Of a stretch of 64,000 bases of DNA, positions 13,086 to 26,496 are shown one piece after another. Each line of letters starts with the position of its first letter. The stretch's first letter is position 1. The notes beneath the pieces are model-generated. The model searched no databases, was not told where the DNA came from, and saw nothing but the letters and a program-made list of their open reading frames with translations. The DNA comes from Azadirachta indica (taxonomy: Eukaryota > Streptophyta > Magnoliopsida > Sapindales > Meliaceae), in NCBI GenBank assembly GCA_022749755.1, contig CM040449.1:868001-932000 (forward strand). The letters are read 5' to 3'. The translations under genes were made by a program, and so were the position numbers.

Positions 13086-14811
13086 CTTTAGAATGACTAA
13101 GCAATTACTTATTTAAATTAAATTAAAATTAATTATTTGTTTAAGTACTTATAAATAATAAAATCGTCTTCTTAATTAAGGCCTACTTTGTGGTCCACAT
13201 TAACAAGAATTCACTCGTGGAGTAGGAGTTTGCTTTTTTTTTTTTTTATTTTACTTTAAAAATACGATAAATTAAGACCCGATTCGATCAAATCAAGCTC
13301 AAAATAATAATTTTTTTAATCATTTTGCATGAATTTAAATAGATTGGATTTTGGATTTATATGCTTAAAAAGAATATCCTCCTTTGTTTTATTTTCATAA
13401 TAATATCAACTAATCCAATCAAATATATTCTAGAATTAAATTAAAAATTCCCTCGTACAATTATTTTCAATATTTTTTTAAATTTATCCGTTAAATTTTA
13501 TGTGTAGGGAATCAATTTTTAAATATTGAACAAATTGATCCAAATCTCGAAAAGAATACAAACAACGTGAATTTGCTTAGTTATTTAAGAGTAATTTAAA
13601 TACAATATATTGAAAATCAAAATACGTAAGATCGTAATAATATAATCAAAAATTTTAGTTGTGAAATGCATACATTGTACTATTACCCTATTTTTCAATA
13701 ATTACAAAAAAAGCCACGAAAAAAAAGAAAAAGACAAACACTTACTACCAAATTATTAATAAATTAACAGTGATTGTAAAACACAAATTATTATTAACTA
13801 AAATAAGGGTTGGAATTATGAAAAGAAAAGACAAGGACCACTGCAGAAACGACCCATTAGCCATGAGAAAAATCAGATTGGGAATGGGAATGGAAGGAGA
13901 GTTGAGTTGTTTGATGAATTGAAAATTGGCTTTGAATTGGATGATGCTGATCGATCCCTGCGCATGCAATTAAAGGCAAATTTATCATTAATTAGCAACG
14001 TGAATATGAGATTTATACACACACACATATATATATAAAGATGGTCCCAACAAATTTTGAGTCCCCCACTTTACTTAATTATTGCCCAATTTGATTAATG
14101 TGTCAACTTGGTTTTTATTTTCGGTTTCAAGTTGGAGGCCAAATTCTTTTTTGTGATTACATTTGTTAATATGCTCATAAGGATGGAGCCAAATTGTTGC
14201 GTATGATAAATTTAGTAAATAAGACAAATAGAGGCATCTATAATTTTGTTTTTTTTATAAGAAATAAAGAAGATTCCGTTTTAATTTTTAATTCTTACAA
14301 TCTCAAAAGTCGAAACATTAAATTTTTTTAAATATGCAATTTAAAGATAATTTTTTATAGCACCAATAAACTTCCTCTAACTTTTTCAATAAAATTAAAA
14401 TTTATATATACATTTTTATTAACGTAAAAAGTCTTACTATTTTAACTTATGAATAATTATTAAAGTAAATCTTTAAATATTAGATATACTTTAATTTATT
14501 AAATTTTATCGAAATTGAATAACATCATTTTGGTCTTATATCAATAAAAGTAGCTTTTAGACAATATATACGTCAAAAGATTAAACATAATTACCTAGAA
14601 AACTAAGGCTCAAATTATGATTCAGGAAAATGTATATAATATATTTATTTACACGTTCGTTTAACAAATTTTATGATAAAATTAATTAACTATAATAACA
14701 ATTAAAACATAATACATTTTGAATATTCATCCATTAAATCAAACTTTATGCAACTTAATTATGAGTAACACAAGTGCACAAATTGCTTCATTATTTTTCT
14801 TTTTACTAGTG

Positions 14812-14843
<32 letters not shown>

Positions 14844-16479
14844 CTTTCTCATTAAATGAGAGAATCAATGAGATAACTCCACGTACCAAATGTTACCATA
14901 TATCTGAATCAACACATGTTTATTAATTTATATTGTTTTGTTTTGTGTATTTTCAAGACACAACACATGGGGTTCGGTCGTTTTTTTCGATTTGTTTGAT
15001 TTTTGAGACAAAAAATATAATGATGTTAAATTTTGTTAATTAAATTAAATTATGTGCTTAGGACCACAAGAAACCAATTAATTAGTTCCTAGTCATTTCA
15101 CCAAATTTTGGAGATTTTCTTCCTATTTATTTGTCCTGACTTTTGAGCTTATTATATAAATAAAATAAACTTTCTAAATTCCATGCAACGTGTCAACCAT
15201 GACAACATAATGTCTTTAATATATATGATTATAGATCAAAGAGACAAATAATTAATTGTACAAAATCTTCTCAAATTCATTTTGATTTGCATGCCTACGA
15301 TGTGAAAATGATATTGACTTTCTCTTTTATATACTAATACAATAAAATTTTTACTCCTATGTGTAACCCCAAATTCAAATGCATAACAACATATTTTAAT
15401 TATTACACCGCGTTAGATTGGCTATGTAAAGAAAGTAACATCAATACAGTAGCAGTAAAAACTTGACTATGTGATGAAAATTAAAGTCAAAATTTCTAAT
15501 CCTTATTTGAAATAATTTTTACCTAAATTATTAATAAAATTAATTGCAATTAATGCATCGATGTATATATATATATATATATAAAGTTTTTATACATATA
15601 TAGAGTCCTTGTGGTTATTTTGTGGGATTTTGTTTATTAACTAATAGATTCAATACAATTTATTTTCTCTACTTTTAATTAATAATCGGATACAAAATTA
15701 AATTCCAGAAAATATTTATAATTACATAGGCTTTTATACTGCACTACTATTACTATAGTTTACCTTTGCAAATAGTAGGGTCCCCACTTTTATAAACAAA
15801 CTTTGAAATATTATTGCTATGGTTAAGATTTGATTGTTTAACATTAATATTATGTTCTTGCGCAATAATTTATTCAAATTTTCTGATTTTTATTTTATTA
15901 AACTAATTTCTTAATTTTCATCTTTCGCTCAATCTCATTAAATCTACATAATCTTAAAATCTATATTTTACATGAAAAATATATTAAGACATATATTTAA
16001 TAATTTAAATATTCAAATTAACGTATGAAAGATGGTGTAAAGTTAAGAGGATAGGTATCCGTAGTCTTTATATAAAGGCATATATAAGTAATATTGTGAT
16101 TTAGATTAGATTTTAAAATAATGGAGTTTGTTTATTTATTTATATTAAAAAATAAAAATTGATTTATATTAACTATGCCAAATTGTGTAATAAAGACAAA
16201 TTTGTTTGGTGGTGTGAATTTGGAGGTTGGAACGGGAAGCGAGCGTGGCTTTTAGCTGTCACAAAATGCATTACAAATTTTCTGTTGCAACTCCAATTTT
16301 AATAATATAATTTCTTTTTTTAATTATATACTTAAAATTAAAAAAAAAAAAAAAAAACAAAATTATAAAGGACGAAATGGAAAAAGTTGACCCTAAACCA
16401 ATGAAAAAAGAGTGGTTGTCATGTAGTGTAAAAGAAGGAAAAAATAATAATAATAATAATAAGATAAAAAGAGGAGGCA

Positions 16480-16925
16480 ATTTTAGTAAGGGGCTACGAT
16501 ACAACCAGAACCAGTGAAAGGACGAAGAAAGTGAGTTGTCAAATCATCCAGGTAATTACGGGAAATGCCATTCCCCCTACCACCACGCCCACACCCGACC
16601 GCACAAATCGCCTCCAAAGCCAAAATAATACTACCATTACTCTTTACCTTTTTTATACAATCAGCGCCGTTATGCGGGCCCCTTATAACCCTCTTTCCTT
16701 GTTCCTTAATCACAACCGTTAGATTTATTTACTGCTTAGATTTTGACAGCCATACGTGTACGAATACTATTGGTAATTTAAGTATGATCCGACAGTGTGC
16801 AGGCCACATGATCTATCTTTTCAATGCACGAAAGCTGAATCCTTCTTCAGTTGCAGTTGCATTCTGGCAATGGCAGCGCGCTAGATCTTGGTACTGCTGT
16901 AAAGCGTTTTAAACTTTGCCGCCCA
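16480..16925. other. GC-richer island with overlapping short open frames
   Basis: Short open frames overlap here on both strands (16531-16722 and 16565-16912 on plus; 16483-16713 on minus). All are below 120 residues with no recognised domain. The composition stands out from the AT-rich flanks. The island ends just before the left terminal repeat of the MULE-like element. A decayed gene or promoter fragment is possible; no function is claimed. Confidence 0.3.
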
Positions 16926-16938
16926 TTTTTTTCTTCTA

Positions 16939-18189
16939 GGGATATTATCACACGCCTCCCCTGAGGTTTAAAAAAATATCACTTAACTAGAAAATTTGAA
17001 GACTGTATCAGTCTCCTCAACTGTTAGTACACTAACTCTTAAAGATAAAATTACTAAAATATCCGTACAAAAATGCCTATCAATAATTATTGCCATAGGA
17101 AATCGCATTCCTTATAGGAATTTTCTCTGGGAAACTCCTCTTTAGCCCACTTAACAGCTTACTTTTACATACCCATTAACATCAAATTCTATCAAATAAA
17201 CTTAATACATCCTCCGAGCTTGAACAAATACATGTGCAAGAAATTCTCTGAGATATAATAAAACTATCAATCTTCAATTTGATCACCAATGCATGCAATA
17301 TTCTACATTCCCCAAATCCCACCTAAATGCATACGACTTCAAATCATACTCATCAAAGTCACCTCATTTAGCTTTTGGCATTTTAGCAAAAGCTAGTTGG
17401 GCATATCGAGCCTGCCAAAGCAAGAGAATTTGCATAATACATTGATGAGATCTCCACCATGGTTTATTCTATTACAGAGAAAGAAGAATCTGGTAGCAAT
17501 TTCCAATTCAGAGCCACAGCTTGAGAGCATCCGACTGCCTCGTTGCTCCCATACATTAGAACCGATCCAAAGGAAAATCTTGCTCAAGCGTTGCTTCCGT
17601 GTACTCTAGGAGTGTTTGAATACGATGCAATTTTCCAGGAAGTCCTATAAGTCCTATCTTAGATGGAGACGGTCGAGCAATTCAGACTCCATTTGCTCTT
17701 TTGACAAATGCAATATTTGTTTGGTTTGGTATTGTTCAAACACATGGCGTTCTTACATACCCAGGTATCATAATACTATAAGTGATAGGATCCAATCTAA
17801 AACACCATTAAAAGATAGATTGATTTTATGTGAATTTGAATGCAAGGGAGCATGAATGTAGTCTGGTGAGAAAATACGATGATGCAGTATAGGCCAATTT
17901 GAAATATGGAGAAGATAGCGAAAAGGAAGGAATTGAGGATTTTTTGAAAGGAAATTGTAAGATTAAATTAAAAGGTTTTAGGTTTTCTTCTTTACTCCAC
18001 GCAAGGCTTTGGTAATGTGGCATTGATTTCTTGAGAAAAAAAATCTATAATATTTTACCTTTTTATCTTTATACTTAATAGTCAGCTTCCGGTCTTTTAT
18101 AACAATAGAGGAGATAAATGATATATTTATAATTTTTTATTTAAGTGATATATTCTCAAACCTCAGATAAAAATTCTGATAATATTTCC
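16939..18189. mobile_element. Non-autonomous MULE-like element, 1.25 kb, with ~85-bp degenerate inverted ends
   Basis: The left end begins GGGATATTATCACACGCCTC. The reverse complement of the right end begins GGAAATATTATCAG. The two ends then stay alignable for about 85 bases through shared blocks CTGAGGTTT, ATATCACTTAA and TCTCCTC. Flanking nine-mers TTTCTTCTA (16930-16938) and TTTCTTTAA (18190-18198) agree at 7 of 9 positions, as expected for an old 9-bp Mutator-type target duplication. No transposase frame is present. The interior, 17.38-17.75 kb, is GC-richer and may be a captured gene fragment. The terminal motif CACCTCCCCTGAGGTTT-like also occurs in the larger element at 26.5 kb, so the two probably belong to one family. 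Confidence 0.75.
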
Positions 18190-21100
18190 TTTCTTTAATT
18201 ATCAGAAAATTTTTCATTTTTATATTGAATAATATCATAAATATACTGTTTAAACACGGGTAAATAATTTTTTTTAAAAAAAATATTATGCAAATGTTAA
18301 TTAAAGCTTTGCCCGACTCAAATGTGACCAATATATATTTGAATTTCATTTATATACATGTAAAACTAATTTCATATTCAAATTTACTATTCAACAATTC
18401 GTTTCACAATTTTTTCACTTTGATATGAAAATAAATAAGTCTTCCATTTGGTAGATTCCACTAAATCAAGTAGGTAATTGGAAAACTTTGACTTGAATAT
18501 TTGAATAAGTAGACAAATTGACTTCTTTTTGTTGAATTTCTTAGATTTAACAAAATTAAATATAAATTTTTCAAAAAACAAGAAGGAATATATATTATGC
18601 TATAAAAATTTATGAAATTTTGTGAAAAATTACCTTATTTAAAGAAATTATACCAACATTATTGTGAAGATTCGAATTTTTTTCTACTTCAAAATGAAAA
18701 TAAACACTTACTATTGAGTTATTAGTAGGTGATTTAACATTTGGGATTTATTACAGAAAAAAAAAAAATAAAAAAAGTGACCCACAGAATTTGATTTATT
18801 ATTTACTTACACCATGATCTTAATAATTATTGAGCTCATTATGCTTTTCATTTACCAAGCTAGCTTGTTGCATGCTTTAATTTATTACATCAATAAAATT
18901 GTTTTCATTTATTCAAATCAAATATAAACATTTTAAAATTCTTTGAATATTAAAATTACACTCAATCATCATTAAGCTTATTCTCCATACTTGTTAGTTT
19001 ATGAAGAATAGCAAGTATAGAACGAAAAGGTTCGCATACCTATTAAAATATATATTTTTAATCAAATATTAAATTTAAGGATAAATAGAAATAAATTTAA
19101 AAATTTGGTGTATATGTATATATTATTATATGATTAAAGCACATAACTCAATAACAATAATAAGTTGGTTTGCATTTGCATGGGCTCGTGAATCTCATTT
19201 TGAAGACACGTGAAGGAGCACAAAAGAATGAAAAGAATTGAATTTTGAATCTACATTCAAAGCACTTGCAACAATTTTTAGATTTCAAAATGACTGCCGC
19301 CGTTTTGTGGGTCACGTTTTTAGAAGGGGGCAAGGGCAAGGCAACCTTTAATTTAATTTAACAAAATTCTTATCTTCCTTTTCTTTTTCTTTTTTTTTTT
19401 TTTTAAATTTAAAAAAAAAAAAGGGAAGTGCTTGTTTCTATTTTGTCATTCTTCATCATCTTACATATTACATGATGATTGAAATGCCACATCTCGTCTC
19501 ATCTCATGCATGATTTTTTTGAGGAAGTTTCTTCAAACCCAAATCATTGCAATTCAACTGTTCTTCAATCATCGTTTTTAATTTCATCGTGAAAAACAAA
19601 ATAAAGTAGATTACATCCAAATGGAGACCCAAAAAAATAACATCATTAATTATTATCTAAGTATTAAAACATTTAGTAAATATTCATATTTATACGACCT
19701 TTGTACTTAAGGAGTCTTGGTAAATAATGACAACGTAAGTGATTATTTATGATAATTCTTCTTAATTTCCAAGAAAAAAAATATACATATTTTACTAAAT
19801 ATTATGATTTATTATTTTGTTATGTGGTTGAAGTTGTATGATTTATTAAATAGTTGGTGCAATGGCAATTTCTAGCTTATCCACAAATGTTTTTTAATGT
19901 CCCAATTTTGTGGGGTGGAAAGTGGGTGGTGGGTTTTCTTCTAAAATCAAATCTAATAACAAAACGAGAACTGTATTTCTCTATCTCTCCATCATTCATA
20001 ATATATTTGTTTATTTATTCATGCACTTTCTATGAGACATTTCTACCAAGTGATTTATGCTGCCCACCCTGTTGCTTTAATTATGTGTATATTTAACTTG
20101 ATTCTCATTAATTTGGTTTCTTAACGAAAGTATTAAATTTCATACTCAAGGTCGCAAAACATACAATTTTTTTTTTTTTTATACAAATTGACATGACAAA
20201 TTAATATTAAACCATTGTTACACATCAAATATTTTCACAAGTGTTAACAAATTTTTAAGATTAAAAATAAAATTATAAACACTGGGTAATAATATAATAT
20301 GATTATATCAACTTATATGATTAGAGTTGGTATAAAAATTTATGTTTCTAGTACTACTGTTTTGCAAAAATTGTTAGTCTTTCTATGAAAGAATTAGAAT
20401 TACCGAATGAACAAAATGAAAGAATTCCAATTGGAGAATTATAGTGAATAGGTCATGAAGAAATCCATTAGATTTGGTGTTCATAAACGGGCCTCCAGTT
20501 CCCTCGGTTATTGATTCTTGTTCGTGGGTATTGCTATTGACACCCACATAGAATTCTTGCAATACCCGGTTTAGTATACTTCTTAGGATTTTCATGAAAC
20601 TATAGAACCCACAAATAAGCTGAAAACTCGACACGCGACATGAAATTTTGATAGCAAGGAGAGAAGCCTCAATTTCATCACCACTGCGCTCATATATATT
20701 TTATTTATTATATAAAAGTATAGAGTCCATTCCCTAAAACATTTTCATTGCGATGTAACGTTATAAATTGTTGAGTTCAAAATAGATAAACGAGACCTTT
20801 AATTTTTATAAAATTATATTCAGTGAATGAGCTCTCTCTATACTAGTTTGATTACTTCTGTAGTCAAGTATCAATTTGTTGTTGTCTTAGCCACCTAGGC
20901 CTTGCTCTTGCCTGGATGGTAGGAAATTATATATATTTAAACTGTCAAAAAAATCTGTAAGTATAATATTAATAAATGTATTGTAATAAAAAAAAAATGT
21001 TGTTATATTAAAAAAAATATATATAATAATTTTTAGGTTTAAATTTAAGAATGCAACGGAGAACATGTGTGCCTACTATCAAATAGTATTAGTGTATGTT

Positions 21101-23232
21101 TAAATTAATTTTTTTATTAATTAAAAGTATTTTTTTATTAATAAAAATATTTTTAAAATTTTTTAATATCGTTTGATTGACAATAAAAAATAAAATTTGA
21201 AAATTAAAAAAAAATATTTTTTTATATTAAAAAAAAAAAAAATTTAAAATTTTGACAAAATTTTTTTTTATTTTTTTAAAAAATAAAATTATTTAAAATA
21301 TATTTTATTTTAAATATTTTATGTTATTTTTTAAAAATAAAATATTAAAAATTTATTTATTAAAATAATAATTAAATAATTAAATAATTAATAAAATTTT
21401 ATTAAAAATTTTACCCAAAAAATTTTATGAATAAAAATTTTATATTAAAAAATTTTATTCCAAGAATTATATCTGACAGACGGATGAAAGAGTGATTCAA
21501 GCCGTTTCGAAGGCCAAAAAGGATCGAATAATAAATGCTTATTATTGCTGGCTCTGCCACCCACCTTCCACACCACCGTTCCTCCACCAGAGAGAGAATC
21601 TTACTCTGTAGTCCACGTGGTCCATTTTGGCCCCCTCAGTTTACCAACTTCTAATTTCAAATTTTTCAATATTTAATATCTAAAATTGTTTGAATATTTT
21701 TATTTAATAAAAATATGCTCAAATTAAAATTTTTTTTTAAATAAATGTAAAAAAGTAGTTTTTATTCATATGATTATTAAGTTTATTTTGTATGAATATA
21801 ATTATATTGATTAATAATAGTTAGTGGTTAATAAAAGATAATAGAACTTATTTATGTACTATTTTACACTAATTTTTCAATAAATATTTGCTTATAATTA
21901 CTAATAATGAATTATAAATTATAGAAATAAAATTAATCAAAAAAAGTACAATAGCGAGTAAACAAGTAAGAAAATATTTTCTCTTCTTTTGAAACACTTA
22001 ACAAGTTTTTTTAAGTCATAATTAAATATAACGCACAATGAGAAAAAACAGGCTAATTACTAATACAGACAGTAAAAAAGTTAAACAATATATTATTTAA
22101 AAATAAAATTAAAGTATAAGTAAATAATCATAAATAGAGTTTGAGTATAAGTAAACAAAAAAAAATTATATAAAAAAGATAATTTATTATTTTCTAATTT
22201 TATGCTGCTGTCAAAATTCTATGTAAGAATAATTCTTGAAAATAAAATTATCAAAGGTGTTTTTTTTTTTAGTTTTCTTTAAATATTTTTTGAAAATTAA
22301 GTAATCAAATGCATTTCCTTGGATATTTTTATTTTTAAAACCAAAAATTACATTTAAATTTTAAATCAAATGGGTCATCAGTCTTTTTACAAATTTTTAA
22401 TGTAATATTAATAAATTTATATATAATTTATAATTATAAAAAAAAAAAAGGAAACACTTTATTACTAAAATACTTAAAAGGCTAGAGATTAGAGTTGTAA
22501 CAAGATTTGGAATGGTTTAAATTCTAAACCTCACAATTTTTTAAAAATATTTATTATTTTAGTCTTGTATATTAAGTATATATATGTTTTGGCCTTTACA
22601 ATTTTATTATCTAGTTATCTATTAATTTATTAATCATTTTTAAAATATTAGTAAATTAATTTTATTTTTTAAATATTTTAATCTACCACTTCCCTAATTT
22701 TAGCTCCGCCTGCTAACACCTAAGGTGTTAGTAAGAGATTTGTTTTTGAAATATTTTTGATCACAAAAACATTTTTATAATGGGACGTACAGCACAATTA
22801 TTTTCCGAATTGGGAAGTAGTTAACAAAAAATCCAACATAGTAAAATAAGCATCCCATTTTTTTTAAAAAACTTCTAAAATTAACAAGTAATCACACAAT
22901 CTTCAATCTTCATGCTAGTAAAATAAAAGCATCAAAACACGTGCCAACTTCCAAAAGTTCTAATTTTTTTTTTTTTTTTTTTTACAGGCAGTGCAAGAAA
23001 AATTAAGAGTGAAAATTATGGAAAATTGAGATAGACAATTTCGTATTCATGTAGTAAAAAGGAATACTAAATTCATTCATGCAAAAGAGGCGCACCTAAC
23101 TACTTACATAACAAGATAGCGAAACAAACTGCTAAGCAGAAACCAGAGACCAATTCCTCTGCCCAAACCAGCAAAATATTTTTTTCCTCTGGTGATTTTA
23201 ATCACCACCGTACGCGTGTGCAGCGCCAGAGA
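18190..23232. other. AT-rich intergenic region
   Basis: No supported gene. It contains long A/T runs, a moderately complex patch near 19150-19350, another near 20380-20700 with an 83-residue minus-strand open frame lacking any domain, an almost pure A/T block near 21080-21470, and a GC-richer patch at 21475-21645. The last few hundred bases before 23233 are the presumed promoter of the MATE gene and show no canonical TATA box. Confidence 0.55.
21080..21470. repeat. ~390-bp almost pure A/T block with internal inverted repeats
   Basis: G and C are nearly absent over about 390 bases. Short words such as TTTTTTATTAA, AAAATTTTATT and TAATTAAATAATT recur on both strands, giving a potential for many small hairpins. 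It could be a decayed AT-rich MITE or a scaffold-attachment-like stretch. It stops abruptly at a GC-richer patch at about 21475. Confidence 0.45.
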
Positions 23233-25634
23233 ATGGAGGCGCCGCTGCTGAACGTTGCAGATAGCTATGAAGACTATGCTCCGGTTAAGAACTTTAAGGA
23301 ACTCAAGTCTGTGTTCTGGACTGAGTCTCTGAAGATGTGGAAGATTGCAGCTCCCATTGCGTTTAACATATTGTGTCAGTATGGAACGAATTCTTTTACT
23401 AATATTTTTGTAGGGCATATTGGGGATATTGAACTTTCTTCTGTTACCATTTCTCTCTCTGTTATTGGGACCTTCTCATTTGGATTCTTGGTAAGTGCAA
23501 TTCTCTTTTCGTTTTTCTCATTATGTTAAACTGGAGAAGATGTTGTTGTATTTGTACGTTATGTCTTCTGTTCTGAATCTTTATTGGTTCATGGATCTGT
23601 TGGTTCCGAGACTCTTTGGAGCTCCGGCTCTGGTCCCCTCATCTGTAAGTTCAACTGAAAGCAAGGCTAGGTGTCTATATTGATTTTTCCTTTTCCTTTC
23701 CTAAGAAAATTCTGAGTGTTGGAATTCTGGAAACAGAAAACTCAATCAACTAAGCCATTAAAGAAAACAGCCAATTCAAAACCCAAGTTCTTGATTTTCA
23801 AGACGCCATATTAGTGCAATTAATTTGCCCTTAAGAATAACTGCCCTCTGTTTCCAAATTTTCTTGCATTGCTTCGTTTCACTAACGATGAAACAGAAAG
23901 AATCTGAATTTGTTGTGAAAATTGTAGCTTGGCATGGGGAGTGCTCTGGAAACGCTCTGCGGTCAAGCATTTGGAGCAGGACAAGTTCACATGCTAGGTG
24001 TTTACATGCAGCGATCCTGGATAATCTTATGGGTGAGCTGCATCTTTCTATTGCCTGTTTATCTCTTCGCCACTCCTACTACTAAAACTTCTAGGTCAAG
24101 AAGATGAAATAGCAGATCTCGCAGGAAAATTCACAATCCTAACCATTCCTCAATTATTTTCACTTGCCATCAATTTTCCCACCCAAAAATTCCTTCAAGC
24201 TCAGAGCAAAGTGAGCGTGTTCGCCTGGATTGGGTTCATCGCTCTAATCTTGCACATTGTACAGCTTTATCTCTTCATTTATGTATTTGGTTGGGGCACA
24301 ACTGGTGCCGCTATCGCAGTTGATATTTCGGGCTGGGAAGTAGCCATTGCCCAGGTCATCTATGTCATAGGCTGGTGTAAGGAGGGGTGGCACGGGTTGT
24401 CCTGGTCGGCATTCAACGAGATTTGGGCCTTTGTTAGGCTTTCCCTTGCCTCTGCTGTGATGCTTTGCCTAGAAATTTGGTATATGATGAGCATTATCAT
24501 TCTTACAGGCCACCTTGATAATGCAGTTATTGCCGTTGGTTCACTTTCGATCTGGTAAGTTCACGGTAGGTTCTACATGCTATGCTTGTTAATTTCCACG
24601 ATTCACTTAGAACTTCACTTGGTATTCTTCAGCATGAATTTGAATGGGTGGGAAGCTATGCTGTTCATTGGAATAAATGCCGCAATAAGGTAAATCACAG
24701 CTTCAGTTTTCTGCTTAAAAATACAATAGTACAGTAGCTGAAGTGTTTGATAAAAATTAATGTTCAGCGTTCGCGTCTCCAATGAGCTAGGATTGGGACG
24801 TCCAAGAGCAACTAAATACTCTGTCTATGTGACAGTATTTCAGTCCCTTCTCATCGGACTTGTTTTCATGGTTATCATCCTAATAACTAAGAACTATTTC
24901 GCGGTAATCTTTACAAGCAGCAAAGATCTTCAAGTAGCTGTGTCGAAACTAGCATTTCTTCTCGGCATCACCATGGTCCTAAACAGTGTTCAGCCAGTAA
25001 TATCAGGTACCAATTAGACTTTGGGTCAAAACTAAAGCCAGTTCAGGTTCAGTTCTCCGCTCGTTTCCCTTGATTTCGATGATAACTCATTCTTGCTTGC
25101 TGTACCTGCTGTACATTGTGTTTGTAGGTGTTGCTGTTGGTGGCGGTTGGCAAGCACTGGTTGCTTACATTAACATTTGTTGCTACTACATTTTTGGTCT
25201 TCCTTTTGGTTACCTCCTTGGTTACACAGCAAAACTAGGAGTAACGGTATACGTACATACATACAATCAATATCAATAAATTAAAGCTATTGCAACTGAG
25301 ATGTAATCTGTTGGGTGCAATGAAAATGCAGGGACTTTGGTCAGGTATGATTTGCGGAACTGCGTTGCAGACATTGCTGCTGTTGATTGTGCTTTATAGA
25401 ACCAACTGGACCAAGGAGGTAAATATATTGTAAACTAAACTCTCTTAATTATATATGTCAAATTAATTGTAGGTCAATACAACAACGGTCAAGTTTATAA
25501 TAAGACTAAGATTAATCATATTTTGTGATTCAATTCGAATGCATGCGTGCATGCAGGTGGAACAAACATTAGAGCGTATGCGGAAATTGGGTGGGCAAAG
25601 CCTGGATAATACTGAGAAGATTGATGGTGTATGA
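23233..25634 (+). CDS. MATE efflux transporter (DETOXIFICATION family), frameshifted in exon 2
   Basis: A multidrug-and-toxin-extrusion carrier, normally a 12-helix H+-coupled antiporter of the plasma membrane or tonoplast. Seven exons fit GT-AG rules: 23233-23490, 23928-24554, 24633-24689, 24768-25006, 25128-25246, 25332-25418 and 25557-25634. Family landmarks are ETLCGQAFGAGQ, PTQKFLQAQSK, CLEIWYMM, RVSNELGLGRPRATKYSV and NSVQPVISG. The end (VEQTLERMRKLGGQ) is typical. The A run at 24084-24087 has one base too many. The frame set by exon 1 stops at TGA 24105-24107 after 145 residues, while the remainder stays open in the next frame. Removing one A makes the exon sum 1464 bases, a 487-residue protein of normal length. 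Splice sites and later codons are well kept, so either a very recent null allele or a sequencing indel fits. The substrate cannot be inferred. Confidence 0.9.
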
Positions 25635-26496
25635 AATTTAATTAATTTTCTGTGCAAGAACATGTACTGTGAATTATTTTATATGTTTAATTTTGTTTCT
25701 TAATCTAGATCTTTTTATTTTTAATTAATTAGCTTTTGTTGTGTACTGGAAACTCAACTCTTTCATCAATTTTCTTCAAGGGTAACTCTGATAATATTGG
25801 TACCCTAGCTCTGGAAGAAATCCAATTAATAATATATACTTATCTTGATTATAATTACGGTTTCTAGTGTCAGTGAATTAGTGAATGAGTTTACTTTAAT
25901 TAATAGGTAGGTAGCTTAATTAATCTTAGATAATATTATTTTATTGATTCCTAGCTAATTTTTATGCATTGTTTATGCAAATGAAGTGCTTACAAAGTGA
26001 CAAATCTATTTCACCGTATTGTTATTCAAGTTATTCAACTATATATAATTTTATTTATTCAATAAAATAATTACTATATATAAAAATAATATTCTGATGT
26101 ATCAATTGTAAAAGCAATAGTTACTGCCAAAAATTCGAAATATAATAATGATTATGACAATAATATTTTGTTAAAAAATCATTAGCTCAGCCTTCGAGTT
26201 ATTTATGTTTTATTAACTAAGAAAATAATTGTTTATCAAGTTTCATTAGCAGCAGCTGGAGTCTTTTAACATCATTGTATTATTTGATGAAAATTTAAAA
26301 ATATCGTTTGCTAATAATATATTAATATTAGTTTTTGGTGGTAAGTCCCGTTCTATTGGGCAGTTATCGACCAAGTGCCGCTGAAGAGAATCCAACGGCT
26401 TCCTCCAGACGCGTCTCAGCCAGAATTCCCTTTTTATGGCCCGGGGACTTTCTTGGACCCAACCCAGAACAACACTGGTTGTTGTAATAAACCTTG
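25635..26496. other. Intergenic region between the MATE gene and the 3.2-kb element
   Basis: AT-rich 3' flank with no gene. A GC-richer patch of about 140 bases at 26340-26480 (containing CCAGACGCGTCTC and GGCCCGGGGAC) directly precedes the element and has no long open frame. Confidence 0.5.

Larger units (their letters stand above)
9541..16938. other. AT-rich gene desert
   Basis: No supported gene. There are many A/T runs and TA microsatellites (for example near 14819-14842 and 15563-15584) and an ATT run near 12531-12556. The exceptions are a degenerate direct repeat at 11.7-12.2 kb and two GC-richer islands at 12.7-13.1 and 16.5-16.9 kb, listed separately. The 102-residue open frame at 11867-12175 lies within the direct repeat, has no domain and is not called as a gene. 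Confidence 0.6.

Noticed and set aside
20383..20634. 83-residue minus-strand open frame in a moderately complex patch, considered as a retrotransposon or gene remnant
   Set aside because: No recognisable protein motif, no long terminal repeats and no splice context were found.
24033..24093. Mini-intron (GTGAGC...CTAG) in the MATE gene that might avoid the frameshift
   Set aside because: Removing it leaves another in-frame stop a few codons later and deletes a membrane segment, so it does not restore the protein.
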